Made by a program: the position numbers and the translations under genes. Shown here one piece after another: positions 9,394 to 18,925 of a DNA stretch of 64,000 nt. The notes under the pieces were generated by a model, which was not told where the DNA came from, did not search any database, and saw only the letters and a program-made list of their open reading frames with translations. Each line of letters begins with the position of its first letter. Positions within the stretch are counted from its first letter, which is position 1. Origin of the DNA: Amylibacter marinus (GTDB taxonomy: Bacteria > Pseudomonadota > Alphaproteobacteria > Rhodobacterales > Rhodobacteraceae); NCBI RefSeq assembly GCF_030160015.1, contig NZ_BSNN01000002.1, positions 806,001 through 870,000 of the forward strand. The letters run 5' to 3'.

Positions 9394-9930
9394 TTACCAT
9401 TCTTTGTGGTCTTGAAGGTTCATGAAATCTGGCACCTCATAATCTTCTTGGAAACTTTCGTCCCACTGGATGCACTTCACCCCGCAGAGCAATCGTGATG
9501 TCTGTTCCTCTGCATTGTTAAACCAGACCCTCCCGCCAGGGGTGGCAACGTAGCCATCCACGCCTTCGGAAATATCCGCCTGCAAATCATCCAAAGAGGG
9601 CACTTCGCTATCATGGTCCTGCGAATATCCACCATGGGTGTGATAAGAGGCCAAGAGTTCTAAATCAGGATCGGGTTCATCAGCGCGGCAAAATTTCTTG
9701 GTGCCCTCGGTCGGCTTGCTGGCCACAAATTCACCTTGCTGGTTAATCCCAATATATCCACAGTATTCGCGGTTATTCTCAAAAGAGCGTTGTTGCAGAT
9801 CCTCTAGAACAGATTTCGCAAATTCTATTTCGCCCCGAGATTGGGGTTGAATACGCTCTATAGGGGCTGCGATATCAGTTGAATTCTCTACACAACACGT
9901 CAACACAAAGGGAATCAACAACCAACGCAT
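9394..9930 (-). CDS. Predicted exported DUF4329/JAMM-like protein
   Basis: 178 residues from ATG 9930, chosen because GGAG lies 5-6 bases upstream and the start opens a hydrophobic signal (MRWLLIPFVLTCCVEN). LTC could serve as a lipobox. The core reads EYCGYIGINQQGEF, then LLASYHTHGGYSQDHDSEVP followed by SLDD. This gives HxH and a later SxxD, the metal-binding pattern of JAMM/JAB peptidases and of DUF4329 proteins. It may be a cell-envelope zinc hydrolase, or a DUF4329 protein related to toxin JAB domains. No neighbouring immunity gene is evident. It is convergent with yjbQ. Confidence 0.55.
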   Translation of the reverse strand: MRWLLIPFVLTCCVENSTDIAAPIERIQPQSRGEIEFAKSVLEDLQQRSFENNREYCGYIGINQQGEFVASKPTEGTKKFCRADEPDPDLELLASYHTHGGYSQDHDSEVPSLDDLQADISEGVDGYVATPGGRVWFNNAEEQTSRLLCGVKCIQWDESFQEDYEVPDFMNLQDHKEW

Positions 9931-10704
9931 ATTAACTCCAGTTTCAATAGACAAACAAATTGAACGCGCTCACTATTTATCAGCGCACCTTCCCCTTACC
10001 ATATGCTAGCCGTAAAAAACATCCCCTCGAGTTTGAGATGCTGGATAAACACATTTAGCTACGCCACCTTCATAAAATTAGGGCAATGGATGCCAGATGA
10101 TATCTATGCCATCCGCCATTTTGTGCGCCTGAATACCGCGCCGCATCTACAAATTTTGCGATTGGCGATAGATGTATCAACCACATACCGTCCCAAGGAT
10201 TTCAACAATTTCCCTATGAAATTGTCTGTGCCGCGCAAACCGATAACCCCATACCAAACGCTGTGGGAGGGCTTTTTATCGGTTGCGCCTTTCTGATCTC
10301 TGTTGATCAGGGATGCTTCTTGGGGGCTGCGCATTGCCAAGTGTTTTTTGCTGTTTGAAAATTGAAAGGGACATTTTGGCCTGATTTTCATTTCGAGCAG
10401 AACTCTTGATACAAGGGACCAAGCCACAGTTTTCTTGAATCACGAGAAACGCAAGTAATTTTCCCGACGCAACAGCGCTGCGCTACAAATTCCCTTCGAT
10501 TCCACCGAACCCTAAACCGCTATCGTATTTTTCAACGTCACAGAGATATCTGGATCATCAGCGTTGATCTGCGCATCCCGCACAAATACACGGAATACAA
10601 ATGTCGCCGCGAAAATAGTTGTGAAAATAGGTCAATTGGCTAAATTTTAGCCATCAGTGCTGGGTTCCATTTACCTTTAACAATGCGTTAGTTATTGTTT
10701 GGCT
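9931..10704. other. Long stretch without a convincing gene
   Basis: 774 bases between the JAMM-like gene and tdk. Frames of 97 (10003-10296, +) and 107 codons (10104-10427, -) overlap each other and match no family I recognise. A minus-strand frame ending at about 10518 (..FVRDAQINADDPDISV..) looks protein-like but has no credible start, so it may be a decayed gene end. The last part must carry the tdk promoter. No tRNA or known small RNA pattern was recognised. Confidence 0.5.
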
Positions 10705-11283
10705 ATGGCAAAACTATATTTCAATTACTCTACCATGAACGCAGGAAAATCCACCCTGTTGTTACAGGCCAGCTATAATTACCGCGAGCGCGGCATGGGC
10801 ACGTTTTTATTAACGGCCGCCCATGATGATCGCGCTGGCGAGGGCATTATCGCATCGCGTATCGGGATAGATCAAAAGGCCACAACCTATTCCCCCGATG
10901 ATGATCTGTACCGCATCATCGAAAAGCGCACGAAAGAAACCCCCACCGCCTGTGTTTTTGTAGACGAGGCGCAATTCTTAACCCCAGATCAGGTCTGGCA
11001 ATTGGCGCGCGCGGTAGATCACTGGAATGTACCAGTTATGTGCTACGGGTTGCGGGTAGATTTTCTGGGCAATGCATTCCCTGGATCAGCGGTTTTACTG
11101 GCCCTTGCGGATGAAATGCGCGAGGTGAAAACAATCTGTTTTTGCGGCAAGAAGGCCACCATGGTGGTGCGACAGGATGGCGAAGGAAATGTACAAAAAG
11201 AAGGTGACCAGATCCAAATTGGCGGTAATGAAACCTATGTTTCCCTGTGCCGTCGCCACTGGTGCGAGGCGGTTGGGAAATAG
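10705..11283 (+). CDS. tdk: Thymidine kinase
   Basis: 192 residues. The P-loop is MNAGKST (residues 12-18), the Walker B-like segment FVDEAQFL, and the lasso/zinc domain carries CFCGKKATMVV and CRRHW cysteines. It phosphorylates thymidine to dTMP in the salvage pathway (type II, cytosolic kinase). The ATG at 10705 is preferred over TTG at 10699. The gene stands alone, with about 113 bp before nrdR. Confidence 0.96.
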   Translation: MAKLYFNYSTMNAGKSTLLLQASYNYRERGMGTFLLTAAHDDRAGEGIIASRIGIDQKATTYSPDDDLYRIIEKRTKETPTACVFVDEAQFLTPDQVWQLARAVDHWNVPVMCYGLRVDFLGNAFPGSAVLLALADEMREVKTICFCGKKATMVVRQDGEGNVQKEGDQIQIGGNETYVSLCRRHWCEAVGK

Positions 11284-11396
11284 GCTAAACCACCACCCCT
11301 AGTGTTGCCAAAGTGACTCTACCCAAATATGGGAATACTGTGTATAAGATCCCTAAATTATACTAAAACCGAGCACAAACCCAAGGATCAGGCCCC

Positions 11397-11867
11397 ATGA
11401 GATGTCCGTTTTGCGGTAATACCGATACCCAAGTGAAAGATAGCCGCCCAGCCGAAGACCATGTGGCGATCCGACGCCGCCGGTTTTGCCCCTCTTGTGG
11501 GGGTCGTTTCACCACATACGAGCGTGTTCAGCTGCGCGATCTAGTAGTGGTCAAGAAAAATGGCAAACGCGAGGATTTTGATCGCGACAAACTGGCCCGT
11601 TCCATCCGAATGGCGCTGCAAAAGCGCCCCATCGAGGCTGATCGCATTGAACAGCTGATCTCTGGCATTGTGCGTCGCCTAGAAAGCATGGGCGAGGCAG
11701 ATATCGATAGCGCCAAGATTGGGGAAATTGTCATGGATACCATGGCCCGCATTGATACTGTGGCCTATGTGCGTTTTGCCTCCGTATATAAAAATTTCCA
11801 AGCGGCTGATGACTTTGAAGAGTTTGTCAAAGAGTTGCGCCCACCAGAACCCAAAGAAGAGGATTGA
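11397..11867 (+). CDS. nrdR: Transcriptional repressor NrdR
   Basis: 156 residues. The N-terminal zinc ribbon has Cys3, Cys6, Cys31 and Cys34 (MRCPFCGN ... [13 protein letters not shown]), followed by an ATP-cone domain starting at [16 protein letters not shown]. NrdR senses ATP/dATP and represses ribonucleotide reductase genes. The stop overlaps the ribD start in TGATG, so translation is probably coupled; nrdR-ribD is a widespread pair. Confidence 0.97.
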   Translation: MRCPFCGNTDTQVKDSRPAEDHVAIRRRRFCPSCGGRFTTYERVQLRDLVVVKKNGKREDFDRDKLARSIRMALQKRPIEADRIEQLISGIVRRLESMGEADIDSAKIGEIVMDTMARIDTVAYVRFASVYKNFQAADDFEEFVKELRPPEPKEED

Positions 11868-12958
11868 TGCAAACGGTTGCTGCTGACCAGCGCTGGATGC
11901 GATTGGCACTGGCGCTTGGCGCGCGTGGCGCGGGCACCACGTGGCCTAATCCTTTTGTGGGATGTGTAATTGTCAAAAATGGCATCGTTCTGGGCCGCGG
12001 CTGGACACAAATAGGGGGCCGACCCCACGCGGAACCCATTGCATTGGCACAGGCCGCTCAGCAGGCCCACGGTGCCACGGCCTATGTTACACTGGAACCC
12101 TGCGCACATCATGGCCAAACCCCACCCTGCGCCGAGGCCCTGATCAAGGCAGGCATCGCACGGGTAGTGGTCGCCACCACGGATCCAGATCCGCGGGTAT
12201 CTGGGCGCGGCATCTCTATGTTGCGCGCAGCGGGTGTCGAGGTAACAACAGATATCTGCAAATCCGAGGCGGATCATCAACACGCCGGTTTTTTCAAGCG
12301 GATACAGGAGAACCGCCCCTTTGTTACGCTAAAGTTGGCAACAACACTGGATGGTAAAATCGCCACAAGAACTGGCGATAGCCAATGGATAACAGGGCCC
12401 AACAGTCGCAAATATGTTCACCTTTTGCGCTCGACCCATGATGCGGTAATGGTCGGCCGCGCCACCAGCACTGCAGATGATCCCAGCCTAACAGTTCGCG
12501 AATTTGGCGCAATAAAACAACCCGTTCGCATTGTTCTGGATCGTCAGTTGCAATCAAGTCCAACCGGCAATCTTGGGCAAACGGCACAGGAAATTCCCGT
12601 TTGGATGTGCCACGCACAGGGGGCGCAGACCCAAGGCTGGGCCAAAACCGGGGCAGAGCTGATCGCCTGTGCCTCTGGGCCTGCTGGGGTTGATTTGGGC
12701 GATGCCCTTGGGAAAATCGCGGCGCGGGGCATCACGCGGGTTTTTTGCGAAGGCGGGGGCACCTTGGCCGCATCCCTATTGAGGCACGGGGTGGTGGATC
12801 AGCTGATCACCATTACCGCTGGCGTGGCAATTGGCGCCGAAGGCATCGGTGCATTGGGCACAATGGAGGTTTGCGCCCTTGCGGATGCGCCACGCATGAA
12901 GCTGGTGCAGAGCAAATCATTTGGAGGCGATATCATTTCCACATGGCACCCCGCCTAG
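11867..12958 (+). CDS. ribD: Bifunctional riboflavin deaminase/reductase RibD
   Basis: 363 residues. The N-terminal deaminase has HAEPIALAQA and LEPCAHHGQTPPCAEAL (zinc ligands His and two Cys). The C-terminal reductase begins near FVTLKLATTLDGKIATRTGD and holds FCEGGGTLAASLL. It converts the GTP-cyclohydrolase product to 5-amino-6-ribitylamino-pyrimidinedione 5'-phosphate. The start ATG overlaps the nrdR stop by one base. Its stop shares the CTAG palindrome with the stop of convergent kpsC. Confidence 0.95.
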   Translation: MQTVAADQRWMRLALALGARGAGTTWPNPFVGCVIVKNGIVLGRGWTQIGGRPHAEPIALAQAAQQAHGATAYVTLEPCAHHGQTPPCAEALIKAGIARVVVATTDPDPRVSGRGISMLRAAGVEVTTDICKSEADHQHAGFFKRIQENRPFVTLKLATTLDGKIATRTGDSQWITGPNSRKYVHLLRSTHDAVMVGRATSTADDPSLTVREFGAIKQPVRIVLDRQLQSSPTGNLGQTAQEIPVWMCHAQGAQTQGWAKTGAELIACASGPAGVDLGDALGKIAARGITRVFCEGGGTLAASLLRHGVVDQLITITAGVAIGAEGIGALGTMEVCALADAPRMKLVQSKSFGGDIISTWHPA

Positions 12959-15024
12959 CGCCATAGATAGGCAAATCCCGAAAATCGCGCTTGTAGCTTG
13001 GCTAGTGCGCGATTAAGTGGCCCACGCCGAGGCGAAGCTTGGCCTGTGGAAAACCTCTCGAGCACCACTTCTGGCGGGCAGGGTTGGCCTGACACAGGAT
13101 CCCAGTAGCGCGGATAATCGATCAAGGTCGCATGGATCAATTGCGTAAGGTTGGGTCTGGATTTTCGGCGATCTGGCATGGCCGCCAAATCCTCGGTTAA
13201 CCCCCACCCCGCATAAAACGGCACCCCAAAGCACACCACATGGCGCTCTTGCATCAGTGCCTCGAACCCCGCCAAAGAGGTAATGGTACACAGCGTATCG
13301 CAGCGCCCAATCAGATCAGAAATATCCCCCTCCGACAGAACCAAATCTGCCGTGGCCCGTAGCGTTTCCTGCCCCACCTCTCCTCGCCGCAGTCCCGCAA
13401 CAACATCAGGGTGGTGTTTGTAGATTATATACTCATTTGGAAATTTTTGCCGCGCCGCCCACAGAAGCGCCTTGTTGGTTTTAACCTGATCTGCCCCCAA
13501 CAAAACCGAGGCATCATCCTCGACTTGGCCAACAACCAATATAATCCGCTGGCCCTTTTTGGGCGCTATCTTCACCTCTGCTGCACCCAAGTTGTATTTA
13601 GATATCCCTGCCTTAATATAAGATCGCTTCAACGCAGTGGCGCGCGACAGCTGGGTTTCGGATAGAGAAATAGAGGCGTTGATCTGGGTTTCTAGGTCAC
13701 TGGGGTAGTTGGGGTCATAATAGATGCCGCTGTGATCAAAAACCAATGAACAAGGTGTGATTAAATGCGCTCCTAGGCCACTAGAACGGATAAACCCATC
13801 CTCGACATTGATCAAATCAACCCCGGCCTTTTGCGCTCGCACCACCAAATCACTACCACCCTTCTGACCCCAACGGTAAATCGGGGCTGGCTGGCGCTGC
13901 GCCATGGTAATGGCATCTGCAACAGTCTTGGCAAAAAGCACTGGCTTGCGCGCACCGCTGAGGTATTTGCGCATAAACCCATGCTTCCATAGGCGCATGC
14001 CATACATCACCGCACCCGATGCGCCATCCCGCCAGTTCTGCCCCTGAGCCACAAGGATCTCTGTGGTACGTTGGAAATCCGATGCCCGATTAAAAAACGG
14101 ATCAAAGTACAACGCGTATTTCAAATAGGTCGCCCAAAATATATGTTCAGGTTCGCGCCATCCCTTGACCACCGACTTGGGATGGCGATCATCGCTTAGC
14201 CCCCAACCGGCATAAAATGCCCGCCCGAAAACCACCGGTTTGTGGCCTGCAAAAATCGCCTCTGCACCCATTTGCGAGGTAACGCAGTAAACCGCCTGCG
14301 CCCTATCAAACAACGCCCAAGGAGAAACCGCGCGGTCATAGAGCTGAACGTTATCATCCTGATCTTCAGTGTTGAAATGCCCTGCCCGCGTGCCCGCCAT
14401 CGTTTCGGGATGGGTCTTAATCAATATCTTAGATCCAGGATTTTCATCGCGCGCCACCTGTAGCATATGCGCAAAGGTCTCGGCATCAGCGCCGCCCTTG
14501 CTGATAGACGCATCACCTTTGGTTTGGTCAATTACCAGCACAAATTTCGATGGCAGCAGCGGGTCGTCCAGCGCAAAGGCATTGTATTTCGACAGGTTTT
14601 GGCGCTGCATCATCTGCATAGCACCCCGCGCTTGGCCTAGTTCCTGTGCTGATAGGCCTATGCTGTGATGGATAAACTGGTGTAGATCGTTTTTAGTATT
14701 CGCATCAAAGAAAATGCCATTGCGATCCTGTATCACGCCTAAACTGGGCGCCCCCTGACGCCCGGTACGTACAGAACGAAGAAAGCTATCCTCTACCGTC
14801 AGCAAAGGCAGTTTTCGCCGCTTGGCAATTAACCGACCGCGCCTTGATGACTTCTTGCGCCCCCAAACAGCGATCATATCGCCCTTGGCGCGCGGCCAAC
14901 CAAAGCGGATTTTATACCCATGGGCCTGTAGAATTTGTCTGGGCCTGCGCGAAAACAAAAGCCCCAAGCTGTACACATACAACCCAGAGCTTTCTATTTT
15001 CTTCTTTGCCTTAACTAAGGCCAT
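12955..15024 (-). CDS. kpsC: Capsule polysaccharide beta-Kdo transferase KpsC
   Basis: 689 residues, with two related halves as in KpsC. Each half carries a copy of the pattern LTVEDSFLRS / INVEDGFIRSSGLGAH, a QDRNGIFFDANT / FDHSGIYYDPNYPSDLE block, and a late GWGLxDD / YAGWGLTED block. KpsC adds alternating beta-Kdo residues to the phosphatidylglycerol anchor of group 2 type capsules, at the inner membrane face. It is the last gene of kpsS-kpsD-kpsC, only 5 bp after kpsD. The stop overlaps the ribD stop by 4 bp. Confidence 0.9.
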   Translation of the reverse strand: MALVKAKKKIESSGLYVYSLGLLFSRRPRQILQAHGYKIRFGWPRAKGDMIAVWGRKKSSRRGRLIAKRRKLPLLTVEDSFLRSVRTGRQGAPSLGVIQDRNGIFFDANTKNDLHQFIHHSIGLSAQELGQARGAMQMMQRQNLSKYNAFALDDPLLPSKFVLVIDQTKGDASISKGGADAETFAHMLQVARDENPGSKILIKTHPETMAGTRAGHFNTEDQDDNVQLYDRAVSPWALFDRAQAVYCVTSQMGAEAIFAGHKPVVFGRAFYAGWGLSDDRHPKSVVKGWREPEHIFWATYLKYALYFDPFFNRASDFQRTTEILVAQGQNWRDGASGAVMYGMRLWKHGFMRKYLSGARKPVLFAKTVADAITMAQRQPAPIYRWGQKGGSDLVVRAQKAGVDLINVEDGFIRSSGLGAHLITPCSLVFDHSGIYYDPNYPSDLETQINASISLSETQLSRATALKRSYIKAGISKYNLGAAEVKIAPKKGQRIILVVGQVEDDASVLLGADQVKTNKALLWAARQKFPNEYIIYKHHPDVVAGLRRGEVGQETLRATADLVLSEGDISDLIGRCDTLCTITSLAGFEALMQERHVVCFGVPFYAGWGLTEDLAAMPDRRKSRPNLTQLIHATLIDYPRYWDPVSGQPCPPEVVLERFSTGQASPRRGPLNRALAKLQARFSGFAYLWR

Positions 15025-15029
15025 CGATG

Positions 15030-16181
15030 TTACAAATCTTCGATGGTATTGACCAAACGATCCCCAGTGCCCAGCACACCCAAGAACGTCGAAATAACCT
15101 TGGTGAATTGCGAATAGGGTGCCTCGGTTACAAACATGATGTCATTGTCGCGAATCTCAAAATCCTGTGCCAAGAATAGACCATCAGGCTGAACGATATT
15201 TAGCACATAGAGCACACGGCGTGATTGCACAAAATTGGAAACACCGGTCAGCTGAGAGACAATCTCTGGCTTTTCATCTCGCAATACAAAAATGCCAGTG
15301 GAATCCCCTGAATACGAATTAACGCCACGGCTTTGCGCGATGGCCTCAAGGGCATTGATCTTGGGCTTAGAGAAGCTGCGCAGCCCTGTGTTACCGACCT
15401 GCCCCATCACAGTATAGGATCGCACATCCTGCGAGATAATGATCCGATCATTGGGGCGCACATGCACGTCATTGCGTGGATTGGTATAGAGATCCTGCAA
15501 CCAAACACTGCCGGTTTGCGACCCGCGTTGTAGCGTGACCTTGGTCAGGTCTTCTTGCCCCGTGGCAATGCTGGAACCGCGGCTGGCCTGTGCCAATATG
15601 CCCGTCAGATGACGGGTGGAATTATCGATCTGATAGACGCCCTGCCCCATGGTGCCCAATACCGTCACGGATGCGCCGGTGCCTTCGGCACGGGCCAGTT
15701 GCACCTGCGGATCAGGGGTTTGTGCTGCGAGGCTGGCCTCGATAGATCTGCGCAATTCTTCTGTGGTCTTACCAGAGGCAGGGATGCGCCCAGCATAAGG
15801 TACAAAAATATGACCTGTTTGATCCACCTGAATGTGGTTGATCACTGATGGCAAACCTGCGCTGCCTAAAATCCCGGCCTCTACATTCTCATAAACCGTT
15901 AGCACCAGAACATCGCCACTGCGCACTACATCTGTGTTCATCCCGCCTGATTGTAGAAATGTACTTGGGAAGCGCAGGGTCTCATCGACATTGGTGATAT
16001 CTGCAACGCGTTGTGTAACCTGAACCAGTAATGTTTCACCGCCACGTTTGGACGATCCCGCCAAAAGCTGGCTTTTGCTTGGGCCCGCTGTTGGGAAAAT
16101 AGTACAAGCGGCTATTCCAAATAACAGCCCCCCAAATGTCAATGTTTTAACAGCAGTGCCAATAAAATTTTTGCCGCGCAT
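15030..16181 (-). CDS. Polysaccharide export lipoprotein, Wza/KpsD-type OPX
   Basis: 383 residues. A lipoprotein signal ends in FGIAAC (Cys about residue 26). The polysaccharide-export domain contains VVRSGDVLVLTVYENVE and VDQTGHIFVPYAGRIPASGK, followed by SLBB-type repeats (SVTVLGTMGQGVYQID, RSYTVMGQVGNTGL). Such proteins form the outer-membrane exit channel for capsule. It sits between kpsS and kpsC, 69 bp after the former. Inner-membrane exporter genes (kpsM, kpsT, kpsE) are not in the window. Confidence 0.85.
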   Translation of the reverse strand: MRGKNFIGTAVKTLTFGGLLFGIAACTIFPTAGPSKSQLLAGSSKRGGETLLVQVTQRVADITNVDETLRFPSTFLQSGGMNTDVVRSGDVLVLTVYENVEAGILGSAGLPSVINHIQVDQTGHIFVPYAGRIPASGKTTEELRRSIEASLAAQTPDPQVQLARAEGTGASVTVLGTMGQGVYQIDNSTRHLTGILAQASRGSSIATGQEDLTKVTLQRGSQTGSVWLQDLYTNPRNDVHVRPNDRIIISQDVRSYTVMGQVGNTGLRSFSKPKINALEAIAQSRGVNSYSGDSTGIFVLRDEKPEIVSQLTGVSNFVQSRRVLYVLNIVQPDGLFLAQDFEIRDNDIMFVTEAPYSQFTKVISTFLGVLGTGDRLVNTIEDL

Positions 16182-16250
16182 TAATCCGCCCTATCTTTTT
16201 TGCAAAGCTTTACCCAATTCTAGGTAGAATTCCACCAAAGAATGCAAAAA

Positions 16251-17564
16251 TCATTTTATCAGTTTGATCTGTTGCATTGGCGCGGCAGGAGATTGCGAAA
16301 TCAGGTCGTATGGGTCGCTGGATGACAGCACCAGATCGACCGCTTGGCGCGTAAGGCGCGCGCGGCTTTTGCGCGCATAAAAACCACCGGTTATCTGCGA
16401 GGTCACCAGTAAAAACCGCCGATAATCGCGATAGGCGTTTAAATCTGGCGTGTTTGGCTGCGCGAAAAAATCTGCGGTTGTTTGCTGGGATACCAATTCT
16501 GGCTTGGAATAAACACTGCGGCCCAGTGTTTTTACCGGCAGCCCACGCCACAGCGCCTGTTGTGCCGCGGTGGAATTTATGGTGATAACCGAGCGCGCGA
16601 AATCTAAGACAGCCGCCAATTTACCGCCGTGCAAAAAATGCACCCGTGCGGCCACACCGAATTCTGCGGCAATCTGGGCAACCACCCGATCGGGCCGTTC
16701 ACGGTAGTCCTCTAGGGGATGTGCCTTAAAAACCAGATGATGGTGAGCAGGCGCCTTTTTCACAAAGCCTGAGATAACATCGTGAATGAATTCTGCATTG
16801 TCGCGATAATCGCTATGCTCGGCAATGGACGAGTCATGACCCAATTGCATCAAGGCCACATGGTATACATAGCCTTTGTTTGTAATTCTGCGCGTAGCGA
16901 TCATCCGCTTTGCCCAGCGATAGGGCATTAGGATCAAACGCTTGCAATGCGCCCATAGCTCTTGACCAAGGGTAGCAGTCCGGTGCCCTCGATAATTCGG
17001 GTATTTGCGCCGACCAAGAAACAGGTTCAGATGATAGATCGCCCCATAAAGTGCATGGCGACGCAATTCGCCCCAGCGGGCCGGCGCCTCTGGCTGATCC
17101 TCATCAATACGGCCTAAACAGCTGCGCATTTCATCTATCGACATATTCATTAGCCGAGAATGCCCATTCACGCCACCGCGCTCATAGGTTGTCCAATAAG
17201 GGCGCATATAGCCCTCTTCGAAACAATGGATGGTAACGCCCGCGTCTTTCGCGATCTTGATCGCCTGTGCATGAAAAACCCTATGATCCCCATAGATCAC
17301 CAGATCCGTTACCCCCCGAGCCAGGTAGTCCGATAGGTACTGCGCCCACTCATCCTGTGGCTGTTTAAAGGCGATATAGGTTTTATGATCGGGCCAAAAC
17401 CGCGCATCCCCCTGATTGAATCCGATCTTTACGATCTCTGCACCAGAGCTTTGCAATATCCGCGATAGTTCATAGAAAAACGGGCCATGCGGCCCCTGAA
17501 GAAAGACAAACTTGCGCTTGGGGCGCGAAATTTCGCGAAGAGATGCCAATTCAATTCCTTGCAA
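16251..17564 (-). CDS. kpsS: Capsule polysaccharide beta-Kdo transferase KpsS
   Basis: 437 residues, single-domain relative of KpsC. The N-terminal KFVFLQGPHGPFFYELSRIL, the middle CFEEGYMRPYWTTYERGGVN, and the later HHLVFKAHPLEDY and VITINSTAAQQALWRGLPVK blocks are characteristic. KpsS adds the first beta-Kdo to phosphatidylglycerol; KpsC then extends it. It is the first gene of this minus-strand capsule operon; the 183 bp towards ribE should hold divergent promoters. Confidence 0.9.
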   Translation of the reverse strand: MQGIELASLREISRPKRKFVFLQGPHGPFFYELSRILQSSGAEIVKIGFNQGDARFWPDHKTYIAFKQPQDEWAQYLSDYLARGVTDLVIYGDHRVFHAQAIKIAKDAGVTIHCFEEGYMRPYWTTYERGGVNGHSRLMNMSIDEMRSCLGRIDEDQPEAPARWGELRRHALYGAIYHLNLFLGRRKYPNYRGHRTATLGQELWAHCKRLILMPYRWAKRMIATRRITNKGYVYHVALMQLGHDSSIAEHSDYRDNAEFIHDVISGFVKKAPAHHHLVFKAHPLEDYRERPDRVVAQIAAEFGVAARVHFLHGGKLAAVLDFARSVITINSTAAQQALWRGLPVKTLGRSVYSKPELVSQQTTADFFAQPNTPDLNAYRDYRRFLLVTSQITGGFYARKSRARLTRQAVDLVLSSSDPYDLISQSPAAPMQQIKLIK

Positions 17565-17747
17565 CGCCAGCGTGTGCTGGTAAACAGCACCGTCATACCG
17601 GTATTTTTTAAAAACTATGTTAAAAACTTATACCGAGTTCTATATCTGATAAGCAATATGGATAAAAGGACAGTTTCGGTGGCAATTTGCTGGCATTCGT
17701 ACGGGTAAATAGCTACTAGTTTTCAGTGAAATTCAGAGGAATCGAAA

Positions 17748-18437
17748 ATGTTTACGGGTATTGTCACCGACATCGGCGAAGTCATCGCACTAGAGCAAAA
17801 TGGGGATATGCGCGCGCGTATTCAAACCCGCTATGATGCGGATGATATTGATCTCGGGGCATCTATTGCCTGTAACGGGGTCTGCCTGACGGTTATAGAA
17901 AAAGGCAAACTTGAAACCCACAGCTGGTTTGATGTGGAAATTTCATCGGAATCTCAGAGCATTACCAACATCGGCTCTGGCAACAAAGCTTGGAAAATCG
18001 GCACCAAGCTGAACCTAGAGCGCGCGCTAAAATTAGGCGACGAGCTGGGCGGGCATATGGTTTCGGGGCATGTGGATGGTCTGGCCGATCTGGTTCAGAT
18101 GGATCAGGTGGGCGACAGCACAGTCGTGACCTTTGAAACCAGCGATAAATTATCGCAGTTTATTGCAGAGAAAGGTTCCGTAACGCTGGACGGCACATCC
18201 CTTACGGTCAATCAGGTTGATGGCAGTCGGTTTAACGTAAACCTGATCCCCCACACAAAAACCTGTACAATATGGGGGGATATGGCGCTTGGGGATAAAA
18301 TAAATCTGGAGATTGACACGCTGGCGCGTTATGTGGCGCGTCTAGCGCAGGTGCGCGAGGCTAAACCACGCCCCGATAGCTTTAAGTCTGATGCGGACTT
18401 TATCGATATTGCCGGCCAAGCGAGTAAAACAACATGA
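17748..18437 (+). CDS. ribE: Riboflavin synthase alpha chain
   Basis: 229 residues with two lumazine-binding barrels. The first begins MFTGIVTDIGEVIALEQ and holds SIACNGVCLTV; the second begins LGGHMVSGHVDG and holds SVTLDGTSLTVNQV. It dismutates two 6,7-dimethyl-8-ribityllumazine molecules to riboflavin. The C-terminus (after about 205) is an extra basic tail. GAGGAATCG precedes the ATG. Its end overlaps nusB by 4 bp. ribB and ribH, which often lie between ribE and nusB in relatives, are absent here. Confidence 0.95.
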   Translation: MFTGIVTDIGEVIALEQNGDMRARIQTRYDADDIDLGASIACNGVCLTVIEKGKLETHSWFDVEISSESQSITNIGSGNKAWKIGTKLNLERALKLGDELGGHMVSGHVDGLADLVQMDQVGDSTVVTFETSDKLSQFIAEKGSVTLDGTSLTVNQVDGSRFNVNLIPHTKTCTIWGDMALGDKINLEIDTLARYVARLAQVREAKPRPDSFKSDADFIDIAGQASKTT

Positions 18438-18901
18438 ATGTCGCCCTTAAGAGACAAATGAAATCCGCCGCGCGGCTCTATGCTGTACAGGCATTGTTCC
18501 AAATGGAAGCCTCGGATCAGACTATGGATGCGGTGCGCGAACAATTCGTCGAGCATCGCTTTGGTGCAACCTACGAGGGTGACCAATATGCGCAAGGCAA
18601 TATCGCCCATTTCGAAACCGTGATCTACGAGGCAGTGAACCAGCAAGCGCTGATCGATCAAATGACAGATCGCGCCTTGGCAAAAAAATGGCCAATTGAT
18701 CGCATCGATCCAACCATCCGCGCAATCTTTCGTGCGGCTGGGGCCGAACTGGTAAAACAGAACACCCCCCCCAAGGTCGCGATTAGTGAATATGTAGATG
18801 TGACCAAAGCGTTTTTTCCAGAGGGTCGCGAAGCCAATTTCGTAAACGCCGTATTGGATCATATGGCCCGCGAAGCAAACCCAGACGCCTTCGCCGAATA
18901 A
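18434..18901 (+). CDS. nusB: Transcription antitermination factor NusB
   Basis: 155 residues, all-helical NusB fold. It begins with the RNA-binding arginine-rich segment MKSAARLYAVQALFQME and contains PIDRIDPTIRAIFRAAGAEL and PPKVAISEYVDVTKAFFP. With NusE (S10) it binds boxA RNA and supports rRNA antitermination. It overlaps ribE by an ATGA, and metG follows after 24 bp, so ribE-nusB-metG may be one transcript. Confidence 0.95.
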   Translation: MNVALKRQMKSAARLYAVQALFQMEASDQTMDAVREQFVEHRFGATYEGDQYAQGNIAHFETVIYEAVNQQALIDQMTDRALAKKWPIDRIDPTIRAIFRAAGAELVKQNTPPKVAISEYVDVTKAFFPEGREANFVNAVLDHMAREANPDAFAE

Positions 18902-18925
18902 AACTCTTCATTATTGGAATAACCC

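Noticed and set aside
10003-10427. Opposing frames of 97 and 107 codons as genes
   Set aside because: They overlap each other, match no family I know, and lack convincing ribosome-binding sites.
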